A stretch of DNA of 64,000 bases from assembly GCA_026545765.1 (NCBI GenBank), contig CM048844.1, positions 63,663,035 to 63,727,034 on the forward strand, written 5' to 3'. A program made the translations under genes and the position numbers. This document shows positions 47,562 through 59,351 of this stretch, piece by piece. This stretch comes from Plantago major. Its lineage: Eukaryota; Streptophyta; Magnoliopsida; Lamiales; Plantaginaceae. The stretch's first letter is position 1, and each line of letters opens with the position of its first letter. The notes beneath the pieces are model-generated. The model was not told where the DNA came from. It ran no database searches and saw only the letters and a program-made list of their open reading frames with translations.

Positions 47562-48286
47562 GAAAGCACCAATGGATATGAGCAAAAACATTGCCAAACA
47601 TTAGGGTTCCCCTGTGTGTCAAGATAGGTATGCGCAAGTTATTAGCTGCCTAATGTACATTGCAAACTGTACACGTCCTGATATTGCTTCTCCTGTCAAC
47701 AAGTTGGCAAGGTTCACACGCAATCCAGGAGCAGGCCATTGGACAGCATTGGAAAAGATATTGAGGTATCTGAAACACACGCTTAAATATGGTCTGCATT
47801 ACTCCAGATATCCTGTTGTGTTAGAAGGGTTTTCTGATGCTAATTGGATATCTGATATTAAGAACTGCAAGTCCATGTTTTTACATTGGTGGTGGGACAG
47901 TGTCTTGGAAATCCTCCAAACAAACACTGATTTCTAGGTCTACCATGGAATCTGAGTTTATTGCATTGGACAAAGCTGGAGAAGAAGCGGAGTGGCTCCG
48001 TGAGTTTTTGGAAGATATCCCTTGTTGGGATAAACCCGTGCCTTCAATAACGATTAACTGTGACAGTCAATTTGCACTTGGAAGGGCACGAAGTAACATG
48101 TACAATGGCAAGTCTAGACACATTCGTCGTAGACATAAGACCATTATAGAATTGCTCTCAACGGGTGTTATTTCTTTGGATTATGTGAAATCTAAAGACA
48201 ATATTACTGATCCGTTAACAAGATGCCCTTCAGGGGAGCAAACTCTGTTTCTGTCTAGGGGAATAGGGTTAAAACCCATGTCTTAA
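47562..48286 (+). pseudogene. copia2 3' part: end of RT and RNase H
   Basis: After the GAAAG duplication the copia2 gene resumes: [44 protein letters not shown], then RNase H with [46 protein letters not shown] and [16 protein letters not shown] frame break lies near 47875. With the unit 1 or unit 2 left halves this shows the target was a complete copia pol. Confidence 0.88.
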
Positions 48287-48882
48287 AGAATCCTTGCGGT
48301 GGTAACCCAATCATACTGACTGGAGATCCCAAGAATTTGATTCAATGTGGAAAACTAAGCTGTAAGGATTCGTCTAGTGCTTCGAGAGTGTTTAACAACA
48401 TTAAGAAGTATGAGCACTTCAGATTATGTCACTTGTGACTATAACTCCAAAGCCTATTCCCGCGTAAGACATAAGTGCTACCTGTAGAACGGGTAAAGGG
48501 TGAGTTCATGGAACTCTTAATGATTCTCAAAGTTTGAAGTTCAAATGGGGTATTGGTAGGATACTCTTGTTTAGAAGTCACCTATGCAAGTGTGAGGACT
48601 AGCCGCCTCAAACTAGAAACACACTTGTGAAACCAGGCGTGTCCATGGCCACAACGGACAAATGATACGAACCTAAAACGAGTGCAGGGTTATATTAGTA
48701 TGGGTACTCTTGTCTTCATATACACAAAACGCCGACCGGTTCAAGGCATCACGTCCACCGCATGGCAAGTATATCCGAATGTATTCCACTAGGGAAGATT
48801 CAAAGCCGAAAGCTATCTATCCTGATGCTATTATAATCCGCCGGTAAGGTGCATGTGCATCAATTCCCTTTCATGTGAGGGT
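48287..48882 (+). other. copia2 3' noncoding region
   Basis: No coding frame. It contains the phrase ACTGGAGATCCCAAGAA, common after pol in this type of plant copia, and ends with a purine-rich CATGTGAGGGT that abuts the LTR. Confidence 0.6.
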
Positions 48883-49752
48883 TGTTGGAATTTTAGTGAA
48901 TGATTGAGCTTTCAAGTCATTCGATGAATTGGTCAATGGAGCCCAACACGCCTAAACAAGAATTACAGATCGTGTCAACGTTGTTAAAACGAATTACACT
49001 TTATGTATTAAGTCACTAAAATCGCCAAATGGTGGAAAGGTGATTAATGCATTAAGTGTGTTTGATCAATACATGAATGAGTTAAGTCATCTTAAACATG
49101 AGGATTCGTAATCCTATGTGCTAAAATTCGGGTTAAGAGAAAAGTAATCGAAAAGAAAGAAGAAAAATTCAAATTCTAGAGAAAAAGCTGAAAACACTGT
49201 AGCTCACCGCAGTGAACTCATTTTTCACTGTAGCTCACCGCGATCTACTTAAGCCGAAACTTTGTTTCAATTCCGAGACCGCGGCGAGGCAGTGAGCCCT
49301 GTTTGTGTCTTAACAGGCGCGATTTTCTCATAAATTCAAATTTTTCCTTGTCTTTTCATGAATGGACACTTCCCTTGAGTTGAATAATTTTGTCTCTTTC
49401 AACTTGTGTCTATTGAATGAAGAGTTAACGACTTTAGTGGAATGATATAACTCTTGGGAAAGATCACCAAAAAGTATAAATATGTGAAGAAGTTCTTCAC
49501 AAGAACACATATCACATTCAATACTTGCTTTCTTTCCTCATGCTCTTTGTGCATTCTTACACACTCAAACTAAGGTTCATCATACTTGGTTATCGGAGTG
49601 CAACTTAACCATTTAAGAGAAGTTTTATCCTGGAAGACTCTTGCAAGCAACCCGTGTGCACTGTAACGGGGCAATAAAGTCTTAAGGGGAGATAGTTAAA
49701 TTATCAACTCTTCTCGACCCTGTTTTTGTTCTTCTCTACTTCCATCCCCGCA
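48883..49752 (+). repeat. copia2 3' LTR
   Basis: TGTTGGAATTTTAG follows a purine tract directly and the LTR ends CCCCGCA. About 870 bp. The distal part has GGCAATAAAGTCTTAAG, resembling a polyadenylation region, and CTTCTCGACCCTG before the end. No partner LTR is seen in the window, so its 5' end is missing or outside. Confidence 0.75.
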
Positions 49753-50046
49753 GATACTTACCATATTCCTACAATAGGCACATTATACAGAATTAGGCAC
49801 TGGGATGGATCAGATCCTACTTGGCGATTATGTTTATTCATTATGTATGAGTTCACTACTACAAAACACATTGAACAAGCTACAGTTTTCCCAAGTAATC
49901 GCCTATATGGTAGTATCATTGTCATAATAAAGCAAGAAAACAAAGATAGCCCAAAGGAAAACAGCAATTATACTACATAGATGGCAATAGGAGATGCAAA
50001 ACAGCAATTATACTACATAGATTTATTAGATGGTGCTCCACCTTAT
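49753..50046. other. Intergenic sequence downstream of the malic enzyme gene
   Basis: It probably contains the malic enzyme 3' UTR. A 25-bp direct repeat around ACAGCAATTATACTACATAG occurs twice, 40 bp apart (about 49958-49982 and 49998-50022). No gene is recognised. Confidence 0.5.
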
Positions 50047-53000
50047 CTAGCGATATTTACGGTAATTAGGACTGTACATACAGCTTTCTGCATGTGCTAC
50101 CAGGTCTTCTGGTTGTGGCAGACGAGTAGCCAAACCTATAACACAACAGAAACGGGCATATAAATGAGATTTTACCGAATCTTGATGATGCATTTGGAGC
50201 TTTATTATAAGAGAAGGCGTTAATTACCAAGGTCGTATGCTTTAGCAGCAACTCTAGCTGCAATCTGAGCTGATATCTTCCGGATATTTGAGAATGGAGG
50301 GTAAATCAGTCCGTTATCCAAATTCTCTTGGCTAACCTGTTCAGCCAATGCTTCCGCTGTTTTGGTATAACATAATATTCATGTTTAAGTTCAGCCAAAA
50401 AATTGTACGAGTGTGATATACTGTACAATCATATAACATTATAGTCATGTGTAACTCACAAGCTTCCAGGAGCATATCCTCGTGAACTCGGATTGCACCG
50501 GAAATTATCAATCCCAGGCCAAAACCAGGAAATATATATGCATTATTTGCCTAAATCATGGAATATAAACAATGCACGAGTTAGGTGTCATAAGTTACAC
50601 CATTACAGCTTGCTTGGATGATACTAAAGGAGTTTGGAATAAACCTGGCCAGATGCATAAACTTTCCCGTTGTATTCCACTGGAGCAAATGGACTCCCAC
50701 TAGCAAAAATTGCTCGACCCTAGATGATATTTTGAAAGACGACAGAAAAATAAATATGTAAATCACACCAAAGAGAAAGGAATGCATAGTACGAAGAGTT
50801 TAGTAAACATTACCCCACTCCATTTATAAGCTTCCTCGGCTGTACATTCAGACTGAGAGGTTGGGTTGGAGAGGGCAAGAATTATAGGTTTCTGAAATCC
50901 AATAGAACGCAATTTCAGTTTCATTCTTTATCTGGCATATATCCTCAAGAAAAATGATTATAAAAACTTAAAAACTTCACTTCAAGATACAACACCTCAT
51001 TGAAGGATGCCATCGACTCAACCACCTCTTTGGTAAACGTTCTCCCTGCTCCTGATGATCCTATTAAGATTGTTGGCTTAATGGACTGCCAAAAAAAGAA
51101 AAAAAAAAGACTTCAAAAGACCTGTATTGTGCACTATGCTTGTGTTTAATCAAAGGTCCTATGCACACGCCCCACGGGCCTGTAGTTGAAACTTAAAATT
51201 CGTACTCCCCTTGAAAACAAATTTCATGTAAATCGCTCTTTTTCAGGTGACTGGGATAAATGTCAGGCAAAAGGTCTTTAAAAAACCTGGTCTAATATTG
51301 TGCAGAGAGAGTTTTCACCTTCACAGCATCCAACAAGTTATTGACAGGTTCATGTTCATGAGCCCAGGGCCTCTTGAAATGTTGAAGGGACTCTATTCGG
51401 GACTCCACAATCAACCCCTAAAGAGAATATACTTTAGTATTTCTGATCAACATGCCAGGAAGCGAAATAGAAATGTTCAATACCTTCGAGTCCACAAGCC
51501 AAATATTTTTACGAGTCTCTTCTACTGGGACACCAGTCTGCAGACAGAAAGAGGATGTTAAATATCACACTAAGTTGATCTCACTTGATTTGAGCTAGCA
51601 GTGGCCAGAACTGAATGAAAATAAGTTCATCATTTCACCTGTTTTGATATTTCAAGAGCTATGAGTTCTGCAATACCTGTGCCAGCCTACAATGACAACA
51701 TGGAGACACAATTAAGAAAATGCCAGCTACAATGCATTGCAAGAGGCACACTAATATGTAAAAGTTGGGTGGAGAGCAGACAAGGCACCTCTCCAGCTCC
51801 AAGGAACAGGAAGGTGTGATCGGCCAAGGTCCCCCCTACTAAATTTAGTCCAGCCATAAGCCCGGCAAGTACAACAGATGCTGTACCCTAACACAAAGAA
51901 GAAGCAACAGCAAAACACGAGATTAAGAACGAAAAAATAATAAAATAAAAAAAAGGTGCTAATGGGAATCTAACCATTCTCACAGCCTCTCACAAAAACA
52001 AGAGCACATACATCAAAAGTTATTGGAGCACATAGATTTGTTCAGATCATACATAAGCAACATGTCACAAAATATAAATGACCACTAAAAGATCACCAAA
52101 TAGCTATCAACCTGTATGTCATCATTGAATACAAGATGAGTGGATCCATACTTTGCAAGTAGATCAAAAGCATTGTGATTTGCGAAGTCTTCAAACTGCA
52201 AAATTATTGGTCAATTAAATTGGCAAGAACAATACAAATTTTAGAAGTATTGCAGAGACAGAATAAAAAAAATTGAGAAGAAGATAACCTGAACAAGGAC
52301 TTTCTCTCCATAGTTCTGCTTAACTGCAGACATAAACTCGTGCAGAAGCTCGGCATATTCCTGATCATTGACATACATGCAGTTTTTAAGTACAGGAGAC
52401 AATGGGTAAAGTAAGGTAATGGGAAAAAAATAGAAGTATATTAACCTGCCCTGTAGCTCTCCTTCTTCTGAGCCCAATATAGAATTCGTCATTCAACAAA
52501 TCCTCGTTGTTTGTTCCCACATCAATAGTGATTGGTAGACACTGAAATGAGTAAATAAATACTGTTGGAGAGAGTCAAAATAAAAAAGAAAATTTAGAGC
52601 ACAAATGGCAATAGCAAACAATTTGATGGACCAACAACAAATTATCATCATACAGCCCATCAACAAAACCGTCAAGCATTTATAGATACTTACAGCTGAA
52701 GGACGGATGCCACCAAGAGCTGTATACAAAGAAAGCTTTCCTACAGGTATCCCCATTCCCTGATTTCATTAAAAGATCAGACTAATAGCCAAACAAAGCA
52801 AGAAATTTGCATCAAATTCAAATCCAAGTGGAGTTATTTATGTGACCATAGTCGACGGAAGCAAGACTTTTGAAAAAGACCAAGTGAGCTGGTAAGTATC
52901 CATTTACCTGGCAACCAAGGTCTCCAAGTCCCAGAATCCGCTCTCCGTCTGTCACAACAATGACTTGAATCTTCTTTTCAGGCCAATTTCTCAAAACTTC

Positions 53001-54685
53001 CAGGACCCTTCCCCTGAAATAATACTACCAAAATATCAGTTTAAATTGCAACAAAGCAATGTGAGATTCTTATCAGCCACAAATCTTGAAAACTAACACC
53101 AACTAACTGGATGAAACATACTTCTCATTCAGACTAATGAAGAGACCCTGGGGCTGCCTGAAGATGCTTCCATACTTTTGGCAAGCTTCGCCAACAGTTG
53201 GAGTATACACAACCGGGAGTAGCTCCTCAACATTTTCAATCAAAAGCTTGTAGAACAGTCGCTCATTTCTCTCCTGTAACAAGCAGAAACAAGCATGTCA
53301 ACGGTACTTGAACTAAAAGAGACCGCTTTAGGGGTATTAAAATTTTGTCTCAGAATACAACTTGATTACCTGAAGATCCATCATAGCCATGTACCTTTGC
53401 AGTGGTACTTCGTATTGGCGCATATTTCGCATCATTTTTTTCACCTAACACATGTTTAAAATTGTAATTACTATAGTTACTCAGACCAAATGATTAAACA
53501 AATAAAACTTGCAATGCTTGGCCTCTAATAATGTTTCAACCTGGAGGTCTTGGCCAACAATCACCGGTGGAAGAAGACCACGTAAAAAGTGAGCATCCCT
53601 CTCTTTATGTGTGAAAGCAAGACCTTTGTTGTAGTGGGGATCACGCAACAATGGATATCCACTGTAAGGCCAAAATATATATTACTAAACCCCACACATA
53701 GACCCTAAGACTATAAAGCATAAACATGCTATCTTTTAAAGGCCATAATTGTATTTGGTGACGCTGAGGTGTAAACAGCCTAAAATTAGCCACAATTTTT
53801 AAGCCCAACACTAAAACTGACAAACAATTTGCAAAAACATCTGGGATTTTCACCTCATCTAGATGAAGTGAACATGGAATATTGAAAAATGGTTTGTCCT
53901 ATAGAGACCTTGCATCATAGATTCTGAAACATATCGAAAAATCCCAAAAGGATTCATTTTTGTAGGACCCGAAACACATCCTTGATAGAATTCCATATTT
54001 TTAGATCGAACTTGTAAGAGTTGTGAATCATTTATATTAATACTCCAATACTCCCCGCACTCGTGCCCGTTTTCAACCTCTTTGGAGTACATTCGAGTGG
54101 AAATTCAGAGTATGTAAACATAATAGTAGATTTATATTAATACAAGGAAGAGCAAGAGCAACTGAAATTATGTAAACATAATAGTAGAAGGAAAGGAAGT
54201 GTTTTAGTGACCTAGCAACAGTGACAGTCCAAGGGGTGATGTACTGATCTTCTGTGGCGGTATCCTCACCGTAGACATCTTCAACACCACCACTGACGGT
54301 GGATGTTGCATCTATCTCAACCACAGCTGGTGAAGACGAAGAGAGAGCATTTTCACTTGTATTATCCACCAAAACATCAGCACCTCCTCTCCCATTTGAG
54401 CTCACAACAGACACCACAAACGGTGTCCTTGGTGCACACTGGGTCCACTTCTTGGATACTCCACAAAGACCATTATTCTGCAAAAAATTAAAAATTTTAT
54501 TTAAAAACATAGGCAAAGAAAATCAAATTAACAGAAAGCTTCGATTTTTACGAAGCTTGCAGAAATGGGTATCTGTTTGATTTGCATTTTCAATCAGAGA
54601 TCGAGTGAGGAAGAATAAAAGTGGTTAGAGTTTGGAGGTGAAAGAAAGAACTTACCAATAAGGTGGTTCCATTCAATGAGAACAT
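50047..54685 (-). CDS. NADP-dependent malic enzyme, plastid type, with C-terminal frameshift
   Basis: The enzyme converts malate and NADP+ to pyruvate, CO2 and NADPH. Twenty coding exons (minus): 54685-54656, 54477-54212, 53661-53541, 53444-53370, 53273-53122, 53013-52908, 52759-52694, 52541-52446, 52360-52289, 52195-52112, 51887-51789, 51686-51639, 51537-51484, 51417-51319, 51085-50996, 50891-50814, 50719-50645, 50550-50460, 50356-50229, 50135-50047. The Ser/Thr-rich N-terminal region before TPWTVTVA looks like a transit peptide. Motifs include [61 protein letters not shown] and [17 protein letters not shown]. Exon lengths sum to 1919 nt: one base is missing near 50277-50283, so the last residues are altered, giving about 622 instead of about 639 residues. 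Confidence 0.9.
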
Positions 54686-54895
54686 GGTGACAGGGAAAAA
54701 TGTTTTGAATGAGAAGAGAAAGGGAAAGAAATGGAGAGGAGGAGAAAACAAGAAGGGGTAGCTTTGGTTAGCTCAAACTTCCTTCTTCCTTGTTTTCCCT
54801 CTTTTCTCTTCCTTCCTCTTCTCTTTCTTTCCTTCCTACTTTGTCCTAACACTTGCCCTTTTTATCGACTTTCTCGGTTTTATCTACTTCTCTCT

Positions 54896-54902
54896 CTTTA
54901 TA
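54896..54902 (-). promoter_or_regulatory. Putative TATA box of the malic enzyme gene
   Basis: The minus strand reads TATAAAG within CTGTATAAAGAGAG, about 210 bp before the ATG. The leader between is GA-rich. Position and context fit a plant core promoter, with no transcript evidence. Confidence 0.5.
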
Positions 54903-55107
54903 CAGCCCCTCCACATTTTGATTTCATTGAAGTTGTTTTGCCCAAGACCATCAGCATTGGTGATACGCGTCCTCTACGATGATCCGGGATTTAAATTATA
55001 TCAGACGTCACAAGGCCATCAATCATGGAATTAAAAAAAAAATAATAAATGATGATAATATGAATTATAAGAAATGTTGGTGTTAATAATTTAGATAAGT
55101 GAAACTT
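54903..55107. other. Upstream intergenic region of the malic enzyme gene
   Basis: Short unique-looking sequence between the promoter and the LINE. With a LINE this close, only about 200 bp of original upstream sequence remains adjacent to the TATA box. No further motif is assigned. Confidence 0.4.
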
Positions 55108-57430
55108 CATTTTTTTTTTTCGAAGAAAGTTAAAGTTCATATAAAGCTTCCAACGTGAATGTAAAAGAAGTGAAACTGGGGACATATCCCAGATTACATG
55201 TCACTCAGATATCAAGAAGAAAAGACCAATGAAGTCTTTAAACAAACAACAAATTCATTCTAAAGTAATTTGCTCTAGTCTATGACTATTTACAAAAATA
55301 CAAAGACAAGTCCTATATCTCTAAACTTCTTACTTCAGCCCTGGCTAGGACTCCAGACACAATCTGTGATCCCAAATCAACAGGGCAGCTACCCAATACT
55401 CCACCATGACCCCAGTTGAGAATTGTAATCACCCTTCATAAGTAGTAGGCAGCAGGGCAAGGACAAGTTGAACTGTCATCTCTCTTGAACACTTTATATG
55501 AACCTAGGGGAGAAGAGAAGCAAGCAGAAGTGGAGAAATCTACCAGCAACATTCTGAACAGTCCATACCAAGCCCTCATTTCTGAAAGAAACAGCAAACC
55601 TTTACACAAAACAAAACAAAACAGACCCTACAAGCATCATATCCTTACAACAATCATATCTGCTGAAGCTTTAAAATAGCCTTCCTAAAATGTCTATTAG
55701 AGCCATATTTACTATGAGCAAACCTGAGACTCAGAGATTGACTGAGTTGCTTACAAGCCACATCAACATCCACTGGCTCTTGTCTGAAAATGACCGCATT
55801 TTTAAGTGACCAGATCTTATCTATAACAGCACAAAACACAGCTGCCCTTAAGGAGAAAAGAGAAGCAGTTTTCTTAGTAGACAAATCAAACAAATGAATA
55901 TAATCAAGAAAACCACAAGGTACATGGTAGATACCAACAGCATGAAACAGCTTCTTCAAAATAGGTAGAATCACAGGACATTCACCAAAAAGATGATCCA
56001 TGTTCTCCTCTCTATTATGACAGAAGGAGCATACATTGTTCTCTACCATTCCCCCTTTAAACAACCTAGATTTAGTGGGAAGCCTATCTAAGCAAGAGAA
56101 CCAAGCAATAAAGGATACTCTAGGTGGTGACACCTTGTTCCATACCAAGTGAAACCAAGGGACTGGTGACACATTGTTCTCAAGCCAGAAAAAATTATAC
56201 AGCTTTTGAGTCCTGATGTTGGAAGGGAGGCCCTATAGATACAACCTATCTTCCTCAGAAAGCTGTGCAGTTAGAAGATCCCTAAGATGTAGTAAATTTT
56301 TCATCCAGCTACTATAATGAGCTTTCACAGGGAGCAGCCAAATGTCACACTCCTTCAAGGCATAAGTATGCATCCAGGAGTGCCAAAGAGAAAAGTGGTG
56401 TTGTTGGTCTTGAAATTCAAACAAGTAGTTAGCTAGAACACTTTTATTCCAGCATAAGACTTCTTTAATCCCCAAGCCTCCTTTTTCCTTTGGTTGACAG
56501 ATTGCAGACCAAGCAACACTACTCTTTTTACCATTGTCAGTACCACTCCATAAGAAATTCCCGCAAAGGTATTGCAGTTTTTTGTAGACTCCAGCAGGAA
56601 ACAAGAAAATGGAAGCCCAGAACCTTTCTATACTATAAAGGATAGATCAGAGAAGCGACTGCCAAAGATAGCTAAGTGATCTCACAGACCCGAATTCTGC
56701 AGTTATTTTCTTGATCAAAGGATCATATTCAATTCTAAGCCTTTTGGGACCGAGAGGCAACCCCAAGTATCGATTGGGAAACATCCTCGAAACCCCAAAA
56801 TAGGAAGCAGCAGTTCTTTTCCTCTTGAAATACCTCCAAAAATACATTACTTTTCCCTTATTAACCTCGGACTGTAAATTGAGGAGAACTCTTGTAAAGC
56901 ATCACCAATAATGTGCATAGAAGAATCATCAGCTTTGCAGAAGATCATCAGATCATCTGCAAAGCCCAACTGTATGAGATTTAAAGCTTTGCATTTTGGG
57001 TGGAAGCTGAAACCAGGAGTGTTAGTACATTTCCTCAGGAGCCTAGTGAGATAGTCCATGCAAAGCACAAATAAGTAAGGGCTCAAAGGGCATCCCTACC
57101 TTAACCCTTGTTTGCCTTCCATCAACCCCTCCAGCCCACCATTCACCTTGAAAGAAAATCTAGCTGTAGAGATGCAAACCATGACTCTATCAATGAACCA
57201 GTCATTAAAACCATACAGCTTGAGAACATCCTGTAGAAATTTCCAACTAATGGTACATATGCCTTTTGCAGATCAATTTCCAAAAGACATCTTGGAGAAA
57301 CATTCTTCTAAGAGTAACCTCTAATGAGTTCCTGACTCAACAAGATGTTATGCTGCATTAGTCTTCCAGTGACAAATGCACTCTAATTAGAAAGTACAAG
57401 ATTAGGCATCATCTGCAGGAATTCAAATTG
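55108..57430 (-). mobile_element. LINE (L1-like) retrotransposon, 5'-truncated
   Basis: Minus-strand fragments in order are RT start (SAFVTGRLMQHNILLSQELI, IDLQKAY), RT palm with LIQLGFADDLMIFCKADD (57086-56847), thumb region (RYLGLPLGPKRL; KKLQYLCGNFLWSG), and the zinc-binding reverse transcriptase domain at 56172-55654 with CSFCHNREENMDHLFGECPV. Stops and frameshifts are frequent. The 3' noncoding tail ends at a T-run on the plus strand (55110-55120), the likely poly-A tail. The endonuclease and ORF1 are absent. Confidence 0.82.
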
Positions 57431-57519
57431 ACTAACACGCAAATAGAAATGCAACAAACACACAACACACAAATGGAAATGCAACAAACACACAATACAC
57501 GATTGGGCAAGCTCCACAG

Positions 57520-58896
57520 TCAACGCATCCTCCAAATATGTTCCATCAAGTCTGCAGTGAGTTCGTCATACTTGACCAAACTATGCATTCGCCGTGAATT
57601 GTTCATGTAATCCTCGATAGAATTTATTGTAGATTGCTCCCGTCGGATACGAACTCCGTTAATCACATAGGGTACATGCTCATGAGTATCTTCTTCGAAC
57701 TCTTCGATTTGTCTTTGGATTTCTCTTTCATAGTTTAAGTATCTGTGGCGCTCATCCTCAACTATCATGTTGTGGAGTGTGATGCAGCAATCCATAATCT
57801 TACGGAGTATGGCTCTGTCGTATGCAAGAGCCAGATTCTGTATTATTGCAAACCGTGCTTGTAGAACTCCAAAAGCACGTTCCACATCTTTCCAGCAAGA
57901 CTCCTCACGCTTAGAGAACTTGGCTTCTTTGAAAGTTACCGGATTCTGGATGGCACTCACAAATGTAGCCCAAGTAGGGTAGCTGCCATCGGTTAGGTAG
58001 TAAGGCATGTCATACTGATAACCATTGACTTCAAAGTTGACCTGAGGTGTCGTGCCGTTCAGGAGATCGTCGAACACCGGTGAACGCTACACAATTGATA
58101 AGTCATTCAATTTTCAGGAAATCCCAAAGAATGAATGCCATATCCAAGTATCTTGGGATGCTACTGTTTCTAGAACAAGGGTAGGCTTTTGCTTCTACCT
58201 TGGAATTGACTGTGCCACGCCATGGGACAGTTCTTCCATGTCTAGTGCATACAGTCGATACTCCCAAGCATGTCCGAAAAGCCTCTTGCACCGTTGATTG
58301 AATGAAGCTTTCGTACATCAAGCTTCATTGGCCCTCCACATGTATGTTGGACCAAACTTAGCAACCACGGCATCACAAAAATGAAAATTCACTTTGAGAG
58401 CCGTACTTTCACCAAGCCGACAGTATTCATTAACCGAGTCGGCAAAAGCCCCATAAGCTAGCATGTGAATGGCTGCGGTATTTTTTTTTGGAATGTGGTT
58501 AACCCCGGTCGACCAAGAGCATCTAGTTTGCACACAAAGTAATCATCAAGATACACCACACCTTCAACCAACCAACCGTTCGAACAACGGCCTCCTCATT
58601 CTGACTCTCTATCGAAATTTACCTGCATATGGTGGGTTATCCCCGAAGTTGTCTTCCTCCAATTGTTTGGCACGCTCTTCTCTTTTTCTGTTAATGTAAG
58701 AATGCTTCTTCTTAGGTCTTCGTGGTTCGTCTTGTTGCAGTTGATGTTGGAGGTGTTGGATCATATTTGGTACATTTTGTATTATAATGTTTTGGATTTG
58801 TACGAAAAGATTGAATGAAGAAGCACCACACAAACTTTCATCAGATGATGAATTGGTCTCTAAAGAAGTATCGTGCATTGGTAGTATGTTGGACAT
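57520..58896 (-). pseudogene. PIF/Harbinger nuclease (transposase), broken
   Basis: The start MSNILPMHDT leads to a Gln-rich stretch and a KKHSYINRKREERA basic part. A TAG follows GKFR, then DDYFVCKLDALGRPGLTTFQK, a shift in an A-run (about 58487), and MLAYGAFADSVNEYCRLGEST. The region of the first catalytic Asp (58320-58200) is scrambled between frames with several stops. The C-terminal 185 codons (58077-57520) are open and contain YYLTDGSYPTWATFV and the third acidic site in WKDVERAFGVLQARFAII. It resembles plant ALP1-like and Harbinger nucleases. Confidence 0.82.
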
Positions 58897-59075
58897 GATT
58901 ATCTTTGGAAACTTGAAGTGGAGAGAATGTTTTCTGTTTAGTTAAGATAATGGAAGAATGGATGAATGCAAGTATGTTGGTGTATCTGAACATGAGTTCT
59001 ATGGTTGCATTAAATAGACAAGTTGTGTGAGATGGGTGACTCATTTCTTAGTCATAGCCGAGTCACAATGCATTG

Positions 59076-59170
59076 GATGCCTGACAAAGTGAAGATAAGA
59101 TGCGTGACAAGATGCCTGACAAAGTATAGATAAGATGCCTGACAAAGTAAAGATAAGATGTCTGACAATA
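59076..59170. repeat. 23-bp minisatellite between the two Harbinger ORFs
   Basis: The unit GATGCCTGACAAAGTAAAGA plus TAA appears in three full copies (59076, 59111, 59134) and two partial ones (59099, 59157). It is noncoding and may be private to this copy. Confidence 0.8.
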
Positions 59171-59351
59171 CTTACTTTTGGTAATTCCAAGAATTCAAAT
59201 TCAAATTCAAAGCACACTAATTTTATTACAGCGGACACTTGGGAAAGTAAAACACAAACAAGCCACACTTCGGAAAGTAAAAAAACAAACAAGTCACACT
59301 TTAGATAATTTGAAATACAAACAAACTAAAAAAAGCTCCAAACTTCACCCA

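Noticed and set aside
54731..54982. Plus-strand open frame with a hydrophobic stretch upstream of the malic enzyme
   Set aside because: It is the complement of the GA-rich leader and promoter; composition explains the Leu/Phe/Ser richness.
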